Part shown: positions 1 to 8,023 of the stretch, piece by piece
Layout of the letters: each line of letters begins with the position of its first letter
How positions within the stretch are numbered: the stretch's first letter is position 1
Assembly (NCBI GenBank): GCA_964553045.1
Contig: CAZKJG010000013.1
Coordinates: 32,798-96,797, forward strand
Direction: 5' to 3'
Source: JAWLEP01 sp964553045
GTDB taxonomy: Bacteria; Fermentibacterota; Fermentibacteria; Fermentibacterales; JCC-6
Length of the DNA stretch: 64,000 bases
Translations under genes and position numbers: made by a program
The notes under the pieces: model-generated
Database searches by the model: none
What the model saw: only the letters and a program-made list of their open reading frames with translations
Told to the model about the DNA's origin: nothing

Positions 1-2
1 TG

Positions 3-428
3 GACAGCGATGGCAACGGCTTCGTCTGGCCCGACGAGCAGGATTTCGTCTGGGACTTCCAGATGGCGGACGACAGCACCACGAACTCCACCCCACCCAC
101 CGTCTCGGGGGTCAGCAGCGAGGTGGCCCTCAGCTTCGATGTGGAGTTCGAGGAGAGCCTCACCGGCGATTCGGTGAGCATGGACGCCTCCACCTTGCTC
201 CCGGCCAACATCCAGTGCGTGGATGCGCTGGGTCAGGTTCCCCTGGAGGTGGGTGCTCTGGCGCCTTCGGGTGACATGGTCACCTGCTACATGCTTCGCG
301 AGCCGGAGGGGCAGGTCACCGTCATCGTCACCGTGGATGTGAAGGACAGCTACGGCAATCCGCTGGACGGAAACGGAAACGGCCTGGGCGGAGAGCCCGG
401 CGTAGACGACTGGACGGGCACCCTCTAG
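3..428 (+). CDS. Cell-surface protein, C-terminal part (SbsA/Big_5 Ig-like domain with calcium loops)
   Basis: This is the end of a larger gene whose start lies outside the window; 141 codons are visible. The first visible residues form an EF-hand or dockerin-like loop (DSDGNGFVWPDE, with Asp, Asp, Asn and a final Glu). A domain of about 100 residues follows that looks like the bacterial SbsA/Big_5 Ig-like fold. It has the typical 'DASTL..NI' strand, the 'DSYGNPLDGNGNG' turn and an acidic terminus (GEPGVDDW). Such proteins are exported and act at the cell surface or in adhesion. There is no terminal sorting motif in the visible part. The stop codon is followed directly by the next start. Family assignment is by motif only; the function of the whole protein is unknown. 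Confidence 0.6.
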   Translation, partial: DSDGNGFVWPDEQDFVWDFQMADDSTTNSTPPTVSGVSSEVALSFDVEFEESLTGDSVSMDASTLLPANIQCVDALGQVPLEVGALAPSGDMVTCYMLREPEGQVTVIVTVDVKDSYGNPLDGNGNGLGGEPGVDDWTGTL

Positions 429-929
429 TTGGCCGCCAGAATACTCGTCCTGGCAGGCGTGGTGGCCCTTCTCTGGGCCACCGGCCTGCTGGAGCTGAAC
501 CTTCCCTGGGCCGATCCCGTATTCCAGGTTTCCGGGGCCTGTGTGGCGGTGTACCTCCTGTGGTCGCTCACCGAGGGGGGCAGAAAGAGGCCGGGGACCA
601 CCCGCTCTCAGCTGGCGATGTACGTGGTGCTCCTGGTAAGCGCGCTGGACTCCTTCGTACTGGACATCACCGTCTTTGTGCAGCCGCTGCCCCTGCGGTG
701 GGTCGGGGCAGTCCTGCTGCTCGCGGGATGCGCCCTGCGTCTGGCGGCGGTCTACGGCTCGACCTCCAAGCTGCTGCTGCGGGCCGGAAGGGCCATGCAG
801 CTAGTCGGCCTGCCCCTGGGTCTGGGCAGCGTATCAGGTCTTGCGGTGGGTGCTGTTCCGGGCATGGTGGTGGCCCTGAAGAGCGATGAGTCGGGCGACT
901 TCGGCCCTCCCGCAGAGGAGGAGCGGTGA
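429..929 (+). CDS. Small integral membrane protein, unknown function
   Basis: A 166-residue protein with about four hydrophobic segments (roughly residues 3-21, 31-47, 63-82 and 87-108, plus a weaker glycine-rich one at 122-150) and a charged, acidic C-terminus. I do not recognise the family. The proposed start is a TTG directly after the stop of the upstream gene. The stop overlaps the GTG of dtd by four bases (GTGA), so the two are probably translationally coupled. Hydrophobic moment and lack of charged residues in the segments support a true membrane protein rather than a shadow frame. No catalytic motif is visible. Confidence 0.6.
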   Translation: MAARILVLAGVVALLWATGLLELNLPWADPVFQVSGACVAVYLLWSLTEGGRKRPGTTRSQLAMYVVLLVSALDSFVLDITVFVQPLPLRWVGAVLLLAGCALRLAAVYGSTSKLLLRAGRAMQLVGLPLGLGSVSGLAVGAVPGMVVALKSDESGDFGPPAEEER

Positions 930-1378
930 AGGCGCTGCTGCAGCGGGTGAGCGAAGCTTCTGTCGCCGTGGACGGCGAAACCGTGGGAAGCATCGGTCCG
1001 GGCCTGCTGGTTCTCGCCGGTTTCCGCTGCGAGGACGACGAGTCCGAGCTTCGCTGGATGGCGGGGAAGATCGTCGGTCTCCGCATATTCCCTGATGACT
1101 CGGGGGACATGAACCGGTCACTCCTGGACGCGGGCGGCAGCCTTCTGGTGATCAGCCAGTTCACTCTGCACGCCAGCTGCCGCAAGGGAAGGCGTCCCAG
1201 CTTCATGGCGGCGGCTCCCCCGAACCGGGCCGAGCTGCTCTACAACCTGTTCCTGGAGATGCTGGGGGACAGCGGCGCTGTGGTGGAGAGCGGCAGCTTC
1301 GGCTCCATGATGGAGGTTTCCCTGGTCAACGACGGCCCGGTCACAGTAATGATAGATTCCCCCGTGGAGCGCGACTGA
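926..1378 (+). CDS. dtd: D-aminoacyl-tRNA deacylase
   Basis: DTD hydrolyses the ester bond between D-amino acids (and glycine mischarged on tRNA-Ala) and tRNA, acting as a chiral proofreader in the cytoplasm. The 150-residue product has the family length. It has the two hallmark active-site motifs: SQFTL near residue 78 and NDGPVT near residue 137 (family SQxT and NxGPxT). The N-terminus MKALLQRVSEASVAVDG matches the family start, supporting the GTG start that overlaps the preceding gene. maf follows after two bases, so the two probably form an operon. Confidence in the assignment is high. Confidence 0.95.
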   Translation: MKALLQRVSEASVAVDGETVGSIGPGLLVLAGFRCEDDESELRWMAGKIVGLRIFPDDSGDMNRSLLDAGGSLLVISQFTLHASCRKGRRPSFMAAAPPNRAELLYNLFLEMLGDSGAVVESGSFGSMMEVSLVNDGPVTVMIDSPVERD

Positions 1379-1380
1379 GT

Positions 1381-1986
1381 TTGGCCGGCAGCTACTGGTA
1401 TCCCCTTGCCTCCCGGCTGGTTCTGGCCAGCCGTTCCCCCCGCCGCGCGGCGATCCTTCACATGGCGGGCATACCTTTCAGGCAGATACCCAGCTCGGTG
1501 GAGGAGACCGCCATGGACGCCTGCCCGGAGGAGGTAGTGGCCCACTGGGCCCGCGCCAAGGCCGAGGACGTAGCGGCCCGCTGGCCCGGCAGCCCGGTCC
1601 TGGGCGGCGACACCATGGTGGCCGTCGAAGGCGGCATCCTGGGCAAGCCCGCCGACCGCCGGGAGGCAGCCTCGATGCTTCGACGGCTGTCCGGCTCCTG
1701 GCACTCCGTCTACGGCGGCGCCTGCATCGTCTGGCCGGAGAAGAAACTGGACGTCTCGGTGATCGAGCGGACCAGGGTGCTCTTTCGAGACCTCGCGGAG
1801 GAGGAGATAGCCGCCTACGTGGATACCGGCGAGCCCATGGACAAGGCCGGCGCCTACGGCATCCAGGGCTACGGCTGCGTTCTGGTGGAGCGGATAGACG
1901 GCTGCTACTTCAACGTGATGGGCCTGCCGATCTCCCGCCTTCTCGCCCGCCTCCGCGCCAACGTAAGTGCCAGGCACTTGAGTTGA
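1381..1986 (+). CDS. maf: Maf-family nucleoside triphosphate pyrophosphatase
   Basis: Maf/YhdE enzymes hydrolyse dTTP, UTP or modified nucleotides to the monophosphate and pyrophosphate, and are linked to septum control. The 201-residue protein has the P-loop-like N-terminal motif LASRSPRR (residues 15-22), GGDT where most members have GADT, GKPAD, the C-terminal signature GEPMDKAGAYGIQG, and NVMGLP. The start is a TTG three bases after dtd. The last eight codons and the stop fall inside a palindromic repeat (1962-2031), so the extreme C-terminus (VSARHLS) is repeat-encoded and is probably not ancestral. Confidence 0.93.
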   Translation: MAGSYWYPLASRLVLASRSPRRAAILHMAGIPFRQIPSSVEETAMDACPEEVVAHWARAKAEDVAARWPGSPVLGGDTMVAVEGGILGKPADRREAASMLRRLSGSWHSVYGGACIVWPEKKLDVSVIERTRVLFRDLAEEEIAAYVDTGEPMDKAGAYGIQGYGCVLVERIDGCYFNVMGLPISRLLARLRANVSARHLS

Positions 1987-2031
1987 ACGGTAGCTAGGTA
2001 GGGAATTTGGCGCAAGTGCCTGACACTTACG
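1962..2031. repeat. Palindromic REP-like element with GTGCCTGAC core
   Basis: Two 19-base arms, 1962-1980 and 2013-2031, are inverted copies of each other with one mismatch, separated by 32 bases. The right arm contains AAGTGCCTGACACTTAC. The element supplies the final codons and stop of maf on the plus strand, and the TAA stop of the broken gene on the minus strand. It could form a long hairpin that terminates both convergent units. The 9-base core GTGCCTGAC recurs at 55326 and 61524. Confidence 0.75.
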
Positions 2032-2317
2032 CCAGGGGCAGGGAGGAGAGCGTCTGCGCCGGCCGGGCGCTTCCCGACCGGACCAGCCTTCCGGACATGT
2101 CGTAGACGGAGAGGGAGCCCCCCCGGTTCCCGGCGGGTCGGCCCCGATGCGGAAGGGCGCGCTGCGGGGATTGGCGTTGTAGATAGGGTCCGGGCTCGGC
2201 AAGCTCACATGAACCCCTGTTACGCCCCGGTCTCCGCCGGGAAGATGACCGTTCTCGCGACTGAAAAGCAGACCGCGGCGGAAGAAGCGTGAGCGCGATG
2301 ATCGCTCGCTTGCGCAT
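2027..2317 (-). pseudogene. Broken small secreted protein with a FlgD/T9SS-like tail motif
   Basis: Read on the minus strand, a possible signal start (MRKRAIIALTLL) lies in one frame. A stretch NANPRSAPFRIGADPPGTGG lies in a second frame. The motif SLSVYDMSGRLVRSG lies in the first frame again, just before the stop. 'NP...FRI......LSVYDMSGRLVR' is the usual order in FlgD-Ig-like or type IX-like C-terminal tails of secreted proteins in FCB-related bacteria. The frame change occurs at a run of seven C (2118-2124), so decay or an indel error in the assembly could both explain it. At least one more frame change is needed near the N-terminus. The stop lies inside the palindromic repeat. Confidence 0.45.
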
Positions 2318-2387
2318 GAGATACCCTTATAATAAGTAATTTATTTGTCTTCTGCTCCTTTGCAAATTGTACCGGAGACGCCTCATG

Positions 2388-2418
2388 TTGACAAGTTTTG
2401 GTGCCTTTCCTATCTAAT
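2388..2418 (+). promoter_or_regulatory. Putative sigma-70-type promoter of tRNA-Ser
   Basis: A perfect TTGACA (2388-2393) is followed after 19 bases by TCTAAT (2413-2418, 5 of 6 to consensus). The predicted start of transcription, about 2425, lies just ahead of the tRNA. The spacer is longer than ideal. Confidence 0.5.
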
Positions 2419-2430
2419 ACCGGCCTGCGC

Positions 2431-2523
2431 GGAGAGATGTCCGAGCTGGCCGAAGGAGCACGGTTGGAAACCGTGTAGGGCGCTTATGCGTCCTCGAGGG
2501 TTCGAATCCCTCTCTCTCCGCCA
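2431..2523 (+). tRNA. tRNA-Ser (GGA)
   Basis: A class II tRNA of 93 bases. The acceptor stem GGAGAGA pairs with TCTCTCC, the discriminator is G, and CCA is encoded. The anticodon loop TTGGAAA gives anticodon GGA. The long variable arm (GTAGGGCGCTTATGCGTCC region) is typical of tRNA-Ser, and the T-loop reads GGTTCGAATCC. Confidence 0.95.
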
Positions 2524-2645
2524 CACCTATCTTATTGCGCCACGAGGGACTTGCCTCCGACGACCGGTGACATGTCGCCTGCCTTTTTCGTCAGTGCCAC
2601 CGGCTCCGCCGGCTGACGCAAGCCAGTGCCAGGGAGGTTCGACAC

Positions 2646-4748
2646 ATGTCCGATGCGTTTACAAGCGATACCTACGATGCCCTTTGCAAGGAAGCCGAGG
2701 ATCACCTCTCCAGGGGACTGGCCGAGCAGGCCAGGGAGCTTCTTCTCAAGGCAATTTCCCTCATCGGAACCAGGCCCAAGGCCCGCAGCCTGCTTGCCGA
2801 CTGCTGCATGAGCCTCGGGCTCTGGTCGGAGGCGCGGGCGCAGCTGGAGACGCTGACCACGCTGGAGGTGGGCAACCCGTCTCATCATTTCCGACTGGGC
2901 CAGGTCATGGAGGAGATGGGCGAGTTCGCACTGGCCCGGGACAACTACAGCGTTGTCATCGAGAAAGACCCCGATAACCATGCTGCGGAAGTGGCTCTGA
3001 ACCGGCTTAAGGACAGACCTGACAAGGAGCCCCAGGAGACTGCCGAAGAGGAAGACCAGCCCGGGGAGCAGACCGTCCGACAGTCCGGGGATGTACAGAT
3101 GTACCCGGACGACGATTCGGAGGAGGGCGTATTCGCATCCTCCTCCGAGGAGGAGGTCGAGAAGCTCCTCAAGGACATCGGAGTAGGTTCCGAAGACGGC
3201 TCCGGAGAAGACGGAACCGACGTTGCCGAGCTGCTCAGCAGCATGGGAATTGACCTCGGAGAGAAGAAGAAGGAGAGCAAGGAGCCCGTCCAGGACATCT
3301 CCTCAATTCTGGGCGGCGGCCAGGAGGAATCCGAGGCCGAAGAGGAGCCGGAGGAGCCTTCCGGCGAAGGGGCCCCGGACGAGACCGAAGAAGGCCGGGA
3401 TGAGGGCCCGTCACTGGACGCCATCTTCGGCGGCCCCCCCGAGAAAAGCGAGACGGCAGAGGCGGAGAAAGATGAAGAGGAAGAGGAAGAGACGGTAGCG
3501 GCCCAGCCCGAGACCGAGGAGGGGGAAGGCGCCCCTCCCCTGGAGGCGATCTTCGGTGAGTCCGAAGGGGAGGAGCCGGAGCAGAAGACCGAGGATGAGA
3601 CCGCCGAGGAGGAGCCTTCCGAGGAAGAGGCCGGCACTTCCCTGGAGGCGATATTCGGAGGCGGCCCCTCCGAGGAGGAGGGCGAGGAGACCGAGGCGGC
3701 CGAAGAGGGCGAAGAGCCCGAAGAGCCCCCGGCGGATGGGGGAGAACCGGCCGCGGAGGAGACGGCGGAGGAAGCGGCCGAAGAAGAGGAACCTCCGTCT
3801 GAGAAGGAGGACAAGCCGTCGCTGGCCTCCATATTCGGAGGGGGGCCATCCGGGACCGAGCAGGAAAAAGAGGAGCCCGCAGAGGAGGAAGAGGAAGATC
3901 AGGCCCCCGAGGAAGAAGCCGTAGCGGAGGAGAAGGGCGGCCCGTCGCTGGCCTCCATATTCGGAGGCGGGCCATCGGAGGAAGAGGGCCCCGAGGAGGC
4001 CGAGGCCGAGGAAGAGCAGCCCGCCGAGGAGGAAGAGGTTCCCGAGAAGGCCGAGGCCGGGGAAGAGGAGCCCGCCGGGGAGGAAGAGGTTCCCGAGGAG
4101 GCTGAGGCCGATGAAGGGGAGCCCGCCGAGGAGGAAGAGGTTCCCGAGGAGGCTGAGGCCGATGAAGGGGAGCCCGCCGGGGAGGAAGAGGTTCCCGAGG
4201 AGACTGAGGCCGATGAAGGGGAGCCCGCCGGGACCGGGCCGAAGGAGACCGAGGCGGCGGTACTCTGCCACAGGCCCGCGCCGGAGAGCGTTGCCGTGGT
4301 CTATCTTGAGGGCGCAGAGGTCATGGTTGCGCCTGCATTCCTGGCGGCGGCCGACGGGGATCTGGCCGCGGAAGCCGGAGACGAACACATCCTTATGGCT
4401 GGCTCGGGAAGGGTTTGGATCGGAGACGGATCCTCCGTTCCGGTTACCCTGAATACCTCGAAGGTACATCTGCTCAGACGGGAGAGAACGGCTCTCTGCG
4501 AAAGCTCCGTCGAACTGTCCGATTCCGACGAGAACGGACTGTCGAAGGCCGCCGGAAACGGCACCGTACTGCTTCTGGCCGACGGCCGATTCAGGTGGAT
4601 AAGCGTAAATGCCGGAGACACCATGGTGCGGATTGCGCGGGAATCGCTCATGGCCGTGGAGGGTGACGTGAAGCTGCAGCCCGACGAGGATCTGGAGGAT
4701 GGATTCCTTCTGGCATCCGGAGAGGGCAGGCTGCTGATTTCCGGCTGA
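2646..4748 (+). CDS. TPR protein with long acidic repeat region and C-terminal beta domain
   Basis: A 700-residue protein whose function I cannot assign. Residues 1-125 are TPR helices. Residues 130-540 are extremely Glu-rich and contain six spaced copies of a short hydrophobic motif: ISSILGGG, SLDAIFGG, PLEAIFGE, SLEAIFGG and two of SLASIFGGGPS. A run of 17-residue near-identical units (EEEVPEEAEADEGEPAG type) follows at 475-530. Residues 540-700 form a non-repetitive domain rich in beta strands with a 'GDTMVRIARESLMAVEG' stretch, loosely like AIM24/TIGR00266 domains. There is no signal peptide or membrane segment, so it is probably cytoplasmic. The ATG has a good GGGAGG site eight bases upstream. 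The repeated IFGG motifs on an acidic tether suggest multivalent binding (inference). Confidence 0.75.
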   Translation: MSDAFTSDTYDALCKEAEDHLSRGLAEQARELLLKAISLIGTRPKARSLLADCCMSLGLWSEARAQLETLTTLEVGNPSHHFRLGQVMEEMGEFALARDNYSVVIEKDPDNHAAEVALNRLKDRPDKEPQETAEEEDQPGEQTVRQSGDVQMYPDDDSEEGVFASSSEEEVEKLLKDIGVGSEDGSGEDGTDVAELLSSMGIDLGEKKKESKEPVQDISSILGGGQEESEAEEEPEEPSGEGAPDETEEGRDEGPSLDAIFGGPPEKSETAEAEKDEEEEEETVAAQPETEEGEGAPPLEAIFGESEGEEPEQKTEDETAEEEPSEEEAGTSLEAIFGGGPSEEEGEETEAAEEGEEPEEPPADGGEPAAEETAEEAAEEEEPPSEKEDKPSLASIFGGGPSGTEQEKEEPAEEEEEDQAPEEEAVAEEKGGPSLASIFGGGPSEEEGPEEAEAEEEQPAEEEEVPEKAEAGEEEPAGEEEVPEEAEADEGEPAEEEEVPEEAEADEGEPAGEEEVPEETEADEGEPAGTGPKETEAAVLCHRPAPESVAVVYLEGAEVMVAPAFLAAADGDLAAEAGDEHILMAGSGRVWIGDGSSVPVTLNTSKVHLLRRERTALCESSVELSDSDENGLSKAAGNGTVLLLADGRFRWISVNAGDTMVRIARESLMAVEGDVKLQPDEDLEDGFLLASGEGRLLISG

Positions 4749-4796
4749 CGGGGCTTGCACCTGTCGGGCCGCATTGGCAATATTGCAGCCCTGCGT

Positions 4797-4872
4797 GGGG
4801 ATGTAGCTCAGTTGGCAGAGCGCTGCCTTCGCAAGGCAGAGGTCGGCGGTTCGATCCCGCTCATCTCCACCA
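4797..4872 (+). tRNA. tRNA-Ala (CGC)
   Basis: 76 bases with encoded CCA. The acceptor stem GGGGATG pairs with CATCTCC (one G-T pair), the D-arm is AGCTCAGTTGGCAGAGC, and the anticodon stem-loop is CTGCC-TTCGCAA-GGCAG, giving anticodon CGC for GCG codons. The T-loop is GGTTCGATCCC. It stands alone between two protein genes. Confidence 0.95.
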
Positions 4873-4914
4873 TCCTTCCCATGCAACAGGCAGAAGGCCC
4901 AGGGAGGTCCTCCA

Positions 4915-6306
4915 TTGAGAGCTGACTCGCCTCCGTCCGTGACTGCCTCATGCCTTGTTCAAAGCGGTCGCAGCAGGTATCAGAGAGCGGTGGCAGCAGA
5001 TAGAGTCGCCCCCGGGCATCCCTTCGCCGGTCTGGTCGCGGTTGCCGAAGGGCTGCCGGGAGACGACCGCTCCGCCGCGCTGGCGGTCTCCACTCTGCGA
5101 GACATCTTCGGAGAGGGCGTTGCCTACGGAGTCGGCGAAGCGCTCGCCGACGCCGTGTCGGAATCCTCCGAGCGCATCCGGGACGCAGGTCTTCAGGGTT
5201 GCTCCATGGCCGCGGCCGCCTTCCTCGGTGACCGCGTCTGGCTGGCTCATCGCGGCAACTGCCGCATGTACAGGATATCCGAGGGTTCCGCCGAGCAGGT
5301 GTGCAGCGAGCATACCCTTGCCGTGCAGATGGGTCTGGATACCGACTCTCCCGGCTTCCGGGAGCGGTCGCTGGACCTGACCGCTCACCTGGGTGAGAGA
5401 AGGGCGGAACCGGAGACGGCCGAGATCGGCATGTCGCCCGACGAGGGAGTGCTGCTGCTGACCGCCGGAGCCTGGCTGCAGCTGGGCGAGGAGGATTTGG
5501 CTACAGGTGCCTGCGGTGAAGAGGGTCTCATCAGGCTTTCCGGAAGGGCCAAGCTGAGGTTCCGCAGGCAGGGGGGGGCACTGGCATCTGTGTGCTTCCG
5601 GCCCGCGAGACGCTGGAGGCTGGGCAGAAGAAGGATCCTGGGTGCGCTTCCGTTTCTCCTGACGGCCGCTGTTCTGGCCGGCCTTGTCTACATGGTTGTA
5701 CGGCTGGTCTCCTGCGGCAACGGGAATGCCCATGGATCCCGCCCCGACACTACCCAGGTGGTAATGCCGCTTCCGCCGCCGGCGCCGGCCGACACTCAGC
5801 CCCCGGCGCCCGAGGGCCCCGAGCTTCCTGTGCGGGTGCTTGTTCTTGCCGAAGACACGCTGGACCTCGACCCCGACAGCTTCTCACAGACCCTTACCGG
5901 TGCGCCGGACCCGCGCTGGGAGCGGTTCGGCAGCGCGGTATACCGTCTGGCTTCCGATTCCTCAATGGACTCCATCGCGGCCAGGCTTGCCTCCGCCGCC
6001 GGAATCGACAGCTTCGTGAAGCTTAGGGGCATCGTCGTCGTGCGTGACGACGAGGTTGCCGCCTTCTCCCGATGGCTGGAGGAACTGGAACCCCAGTCCG
6101 CCGGAAGCACGGCGGTTGTGGTGGAAGCGGGCACCAGCGTGGCCGGTGGAGCCTCGTGGACCGAACGTTACCCCCTCTTCGTCAACGGCGACCGGGATCG
6201 GGAGGGAGAGCCCAGCTGCTTCATAGGTCGGCTGCCCGCGGGAATCCCGGCCTTTCCGGACTCCGCGGCCTACCGGCTGATCGCGGTGCCCGGGCCTTTG
6301 GACTAA
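4915..6306 (+). CDS. PP2C-like protein with degenerate active site, one TM helix and an extracytoplasmic domain
   Basis: A 463-residue protein. The first 220 residues follow the PP2C (Ser/Thr phosphatase) fold order: 'FAGLVAVAEGLPGDDRSAALA' corresponds to the DGMGG..AS motif, and 'RVWLAHRGNCRMYRI' to the VGDSR motif. The metal-binding aspartates are replaced (VAEGLPG for VsDGMGG, RGN for vGD), so it probably binds rather than hydrolyses phosphoproteins. A membrane helix lies at about 240-266, followed by a Pro-rich linker and a C-terminal domain of about 170 residues with no family I know. The TTG start has a GGGAGGT site six bases upstream. It resembles the membrane-anchored PP2C-type parts of phospho-signalling systems, but no kinase is visible nearby. 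Confidence 0.65.
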   Translation: MRADSPPSVTASCLVQSGRSRYQRAVAADRVAPGHPFAGLVAVAEGLPGDDRSAALAVSTLRDIFGEGVAYGVGEALADAVSESSERIRDAGLQGCSMAAAAFLGDRVWLAHRGNCRMYRISEGSAEQVCSEHTLAVQMGLDTDSPGFRERSLDLTAHLGERRAEPETAEIGMSPDEGVLLLTAGAWLQLGEEDLATGACGEEGLIRLSGRAKLRFRRQGGALASVCFRPARRWRLGRRRILGALPFLLTAAVLAGLVYMVVRLVSCGNGNAHGSRPDTTQVVMPLPPPAPADTQPPAPEGPELPVRVLVLAEDTLDLDPDSFSQTLTGAPDPRWERFGSAVYRLASDSSMDSIAARLASAAGIDSFVKLRGIVVVRDDEVAAFSRWLEELEPQSAGSTAVVVEAGTSVAGGASWTERYPLFVNGDRDREGEPSCFIGRLPAGIPAFPDSAAYRLIAVPGPLD

Positions 6307-6326
6307 CCCCCTCCAGACCGTATATT
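6298..6326 (+). promoter_or_regulatory. Promoter of the SRP RNA gene
   Basis: TTGGAC (6298-6303) and TATATT (6321-6326) are separated by exactly 17 bases, each 5 of 6 to consensus. The start site predicted seven bases downstream coincides with the 5' end of the SRP RNA. The -35 box lies over the stop codon region of the preceding gene. Confidence 0.75.
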
Positions 6327-6332
6327 CATCGC

Positions 6333-6600
6333 CGGCCGTACTAGGTGGGGAGCCAGCGGTGCCCTGTACCCGCAATCCGCTACAGCGGGACCGAACACCC
6401 GGCGAGGCATTGCCTGGCGCCGACCGGAACCGGTAAGTAGTGATGACGAGCAGGAGCCGTGCGGCGGTGGCCCGTGAATCCCGTCAGGACCGGAAGGGAG
6501 CAGCGGTAAGCGGCAGCCACCGGGCGACGCGGTCGAACCTGTTCTGAGCCGGCTGCCGGGAAAGGCGGCGCCCGGGGTGTCGAACCGGGCCGTACGGCCG
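6333..6600 (+). ncRNA. ffs: Signal recognition particle RNA, large bacterial type
   Basis: The 5' part has the typical GGGGAGCCAGCGGTGCCCTG and CCGCAATCCGCTA blocks of long bacterial SRP RNAs (Alu domain). The S domain contains the invariant Ffh-binding loop GTCAGGACCGGAAGGGAGCA (about 6483-6502). The ends pair: CGGCCGTAC at 6333-6341 with GTACGGCCG at 6592-6600. The length of about 268 bases fits the Bacillus-like form with an Alu domain. Location directly upstream of dnaX is seen in many bacteria. Confidence 0.93.
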
Positions 6601-6632
6601 CCAGACTTACCATCGTACCGAAAGGAGCTCGC

Positions 6633-7976
6633 TTGGGCTATCTGGTCTTCGCAAGGAAATGGCGCCCCCAGACATTCGACCAGGTTCTGGCCCAAGACCA
6701 CGTAACCGTCACCCTCAGAAACGCGATAAGCGGCGGAAGGGTCGGTCACTCCTACCTCTTCACCGGTCCCCGGGGCGTGGGGAAGACCACCACTGCACGG
6801 ATTCTGGCCAAGGCCCTCAACTGCCGGAACGGGCCCACTCCCGACCCCTGCGGGGAATGCGAGGCCTGCATGGGCATTACCAGGGGAAACCACCTCGACG
6901 TCATGGAGATAGACGGAGCCAGCAACCGGGGCATCGACGAGATCAGGGAGCTTCGTCAGAAGGTGAGGTATGCCTCATCCTCGGGCAGGTACAAGGTGTA
7001 CATCATCGACGAGGTCCACATGCTCACCACCGAGGCCTTCAACGCCCTGCTCAAGATACTGGAGGAGCCGCCCGAGCAGGTGGTCTTCATCTTTGCGACC
7101 ACTGCGCCCCGCAAGGTCCCGGCCACCATACTGAGCAGGTGCCAGAGGTTCGATTTCCGCCGGATACCCTCCGCCGTCATGGCGGACTACATAAGCGGCG
7201 AGGCCTCCCGCGAGGGCATCGGGATCGACAGGATGGCCCTGCTGACGGTCTGCCGGGCCAGCGGGGGCAGCATGAGGGACGCGCTCTCCATAATGGACCA
7301 GCTGGTGTCGTACGCCGGAGGGCCCATAGACGCCGACGTGGTATCGGAGCTGCTGGGTCTTGTGGGCTCGGATCTGCTGGAGGCCATCTCGTCGGCGATG
7401 CTGCGGGGAGATTCCGCCGCGGCCCTGGAAAGCGTGGCGGGGGCCATGGCCCGGGGACACGACTCGGTGGAGCTTCTGGAGTCGCTGGTGTCCTACCTCC
7501 GGAACCTGATGCTGGTGACCGCCGGGGCGCCTTCCGGCCTGGAAGGCGTGTCCGACGCGGAGGCGGAGGCCTTCCGCCGGCTATCGGAGCTGACCGACGA
7601 GCTGACCGTCCTCAATCTCATACGCATACTCGGCGCGGCATCCCGGGAGGCCCGAAGAGACGCCCTGCCGAGGGTGGCCCTGGAGACGGCCGTGATGGCC
7701 GCCACCCGCCTGGCGCAGGCGATAAGGGTGGAAGATCTGCCCCCTTCGGAAGCCGCCCCTTCGAAAAGCCGGGTCGATTCCGGCCGGGACGACGGCGGGC
7801 GGGACGAGGGCCTTCCCGAAGACACGGAGGCCGGAGCAGAGCAAGCCGGGTCCGGGGAGCCCGAGGAGGCAGGAAACGGGCATAGCGAGACCGAGCAAGA
7901 TGAAAGGGAGCGCGAGGGGGAGAAGAACCGCCAGGTCTTCGGGCTCTTCGACGCCATTCCCAGAAACGGGGGCTGA
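6633..7976 (+). CDS. dnaX: DNA polymerase III subunit gamma/tau
   Basis: DnaX is the ATPase of the clamp loader that opens and loads the beta clamp and ties polymerase cores together. The 447-residue protein starts MGYLVFARKWRPQTFDQV, as expected. It has Walker A GPRGVGKTTT near residue 45, a zinc motif with cysteines at about 64, 73, 76 and 79, the Walker B region IIDEVHML, and the SRC arginine-finger motif (ILSRCQRF). The C-terminus after domain III is a short, highly charged acidic tail of about 70 residues. This suggests a gamma-like form without a full tau domain. The TTG start has an AAAGGAG site six bases upstream. It heads the dnaX-ybaB-recR group. Confidence 0.95.
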   Translation: MGYLVFARKWRPQTFDQVLAQDHVTVTLRNAISGGRVGHSYLFTGPRGVGKTTTARILAKALNCRNGPTPDPCGECEACMGITRGNHLDVMEIDGASNRGIDEIRELRQKVRYASSSGRYKVYIIDEVHMLTTEAFNALLKILEEPPEQVVFIFATTAPRKVPATILSRCQRFDFRRIPSAVMADYISGEASREGIGIDRMALLTVCRASGGSMRDALSIMDQLVSYAGGPIDADVVSELLGLVGSDLLEAISSAMLRGDSAAALESVAGAMARGHDSVELLESLVSYLRNLMLVTAGAPSGLEGVSDAEAEAFRRLSELTDELTVLNLIRILGAASREARRDALPRVALETAVMAATRLAQAIRVEDLPPSEAAPSKSRVDSGRDDGGRDEGLPEDTEAGAEQAGSGEPEEAGNGHSETEQDEREREGEKNRQVFGLFDAIPRNGG

Positions 7977-8023
7977 CCGGATTCGCCGGTGTCGGCCCCG
8001 AGGCTGCGAAGGCGGGGATAGAT

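Noticed and set aside
1240..2208. 322-codon minus-strand frame over maf
   Set aside because: It is antisense to dtd and maf. Only its first 35 codons resemble part of the broken secreted protein.
4020..4235. Minisatellite outside a gene
   Set aside because: The units keep the reading frame of the TPR protein and encode acidic peptides.
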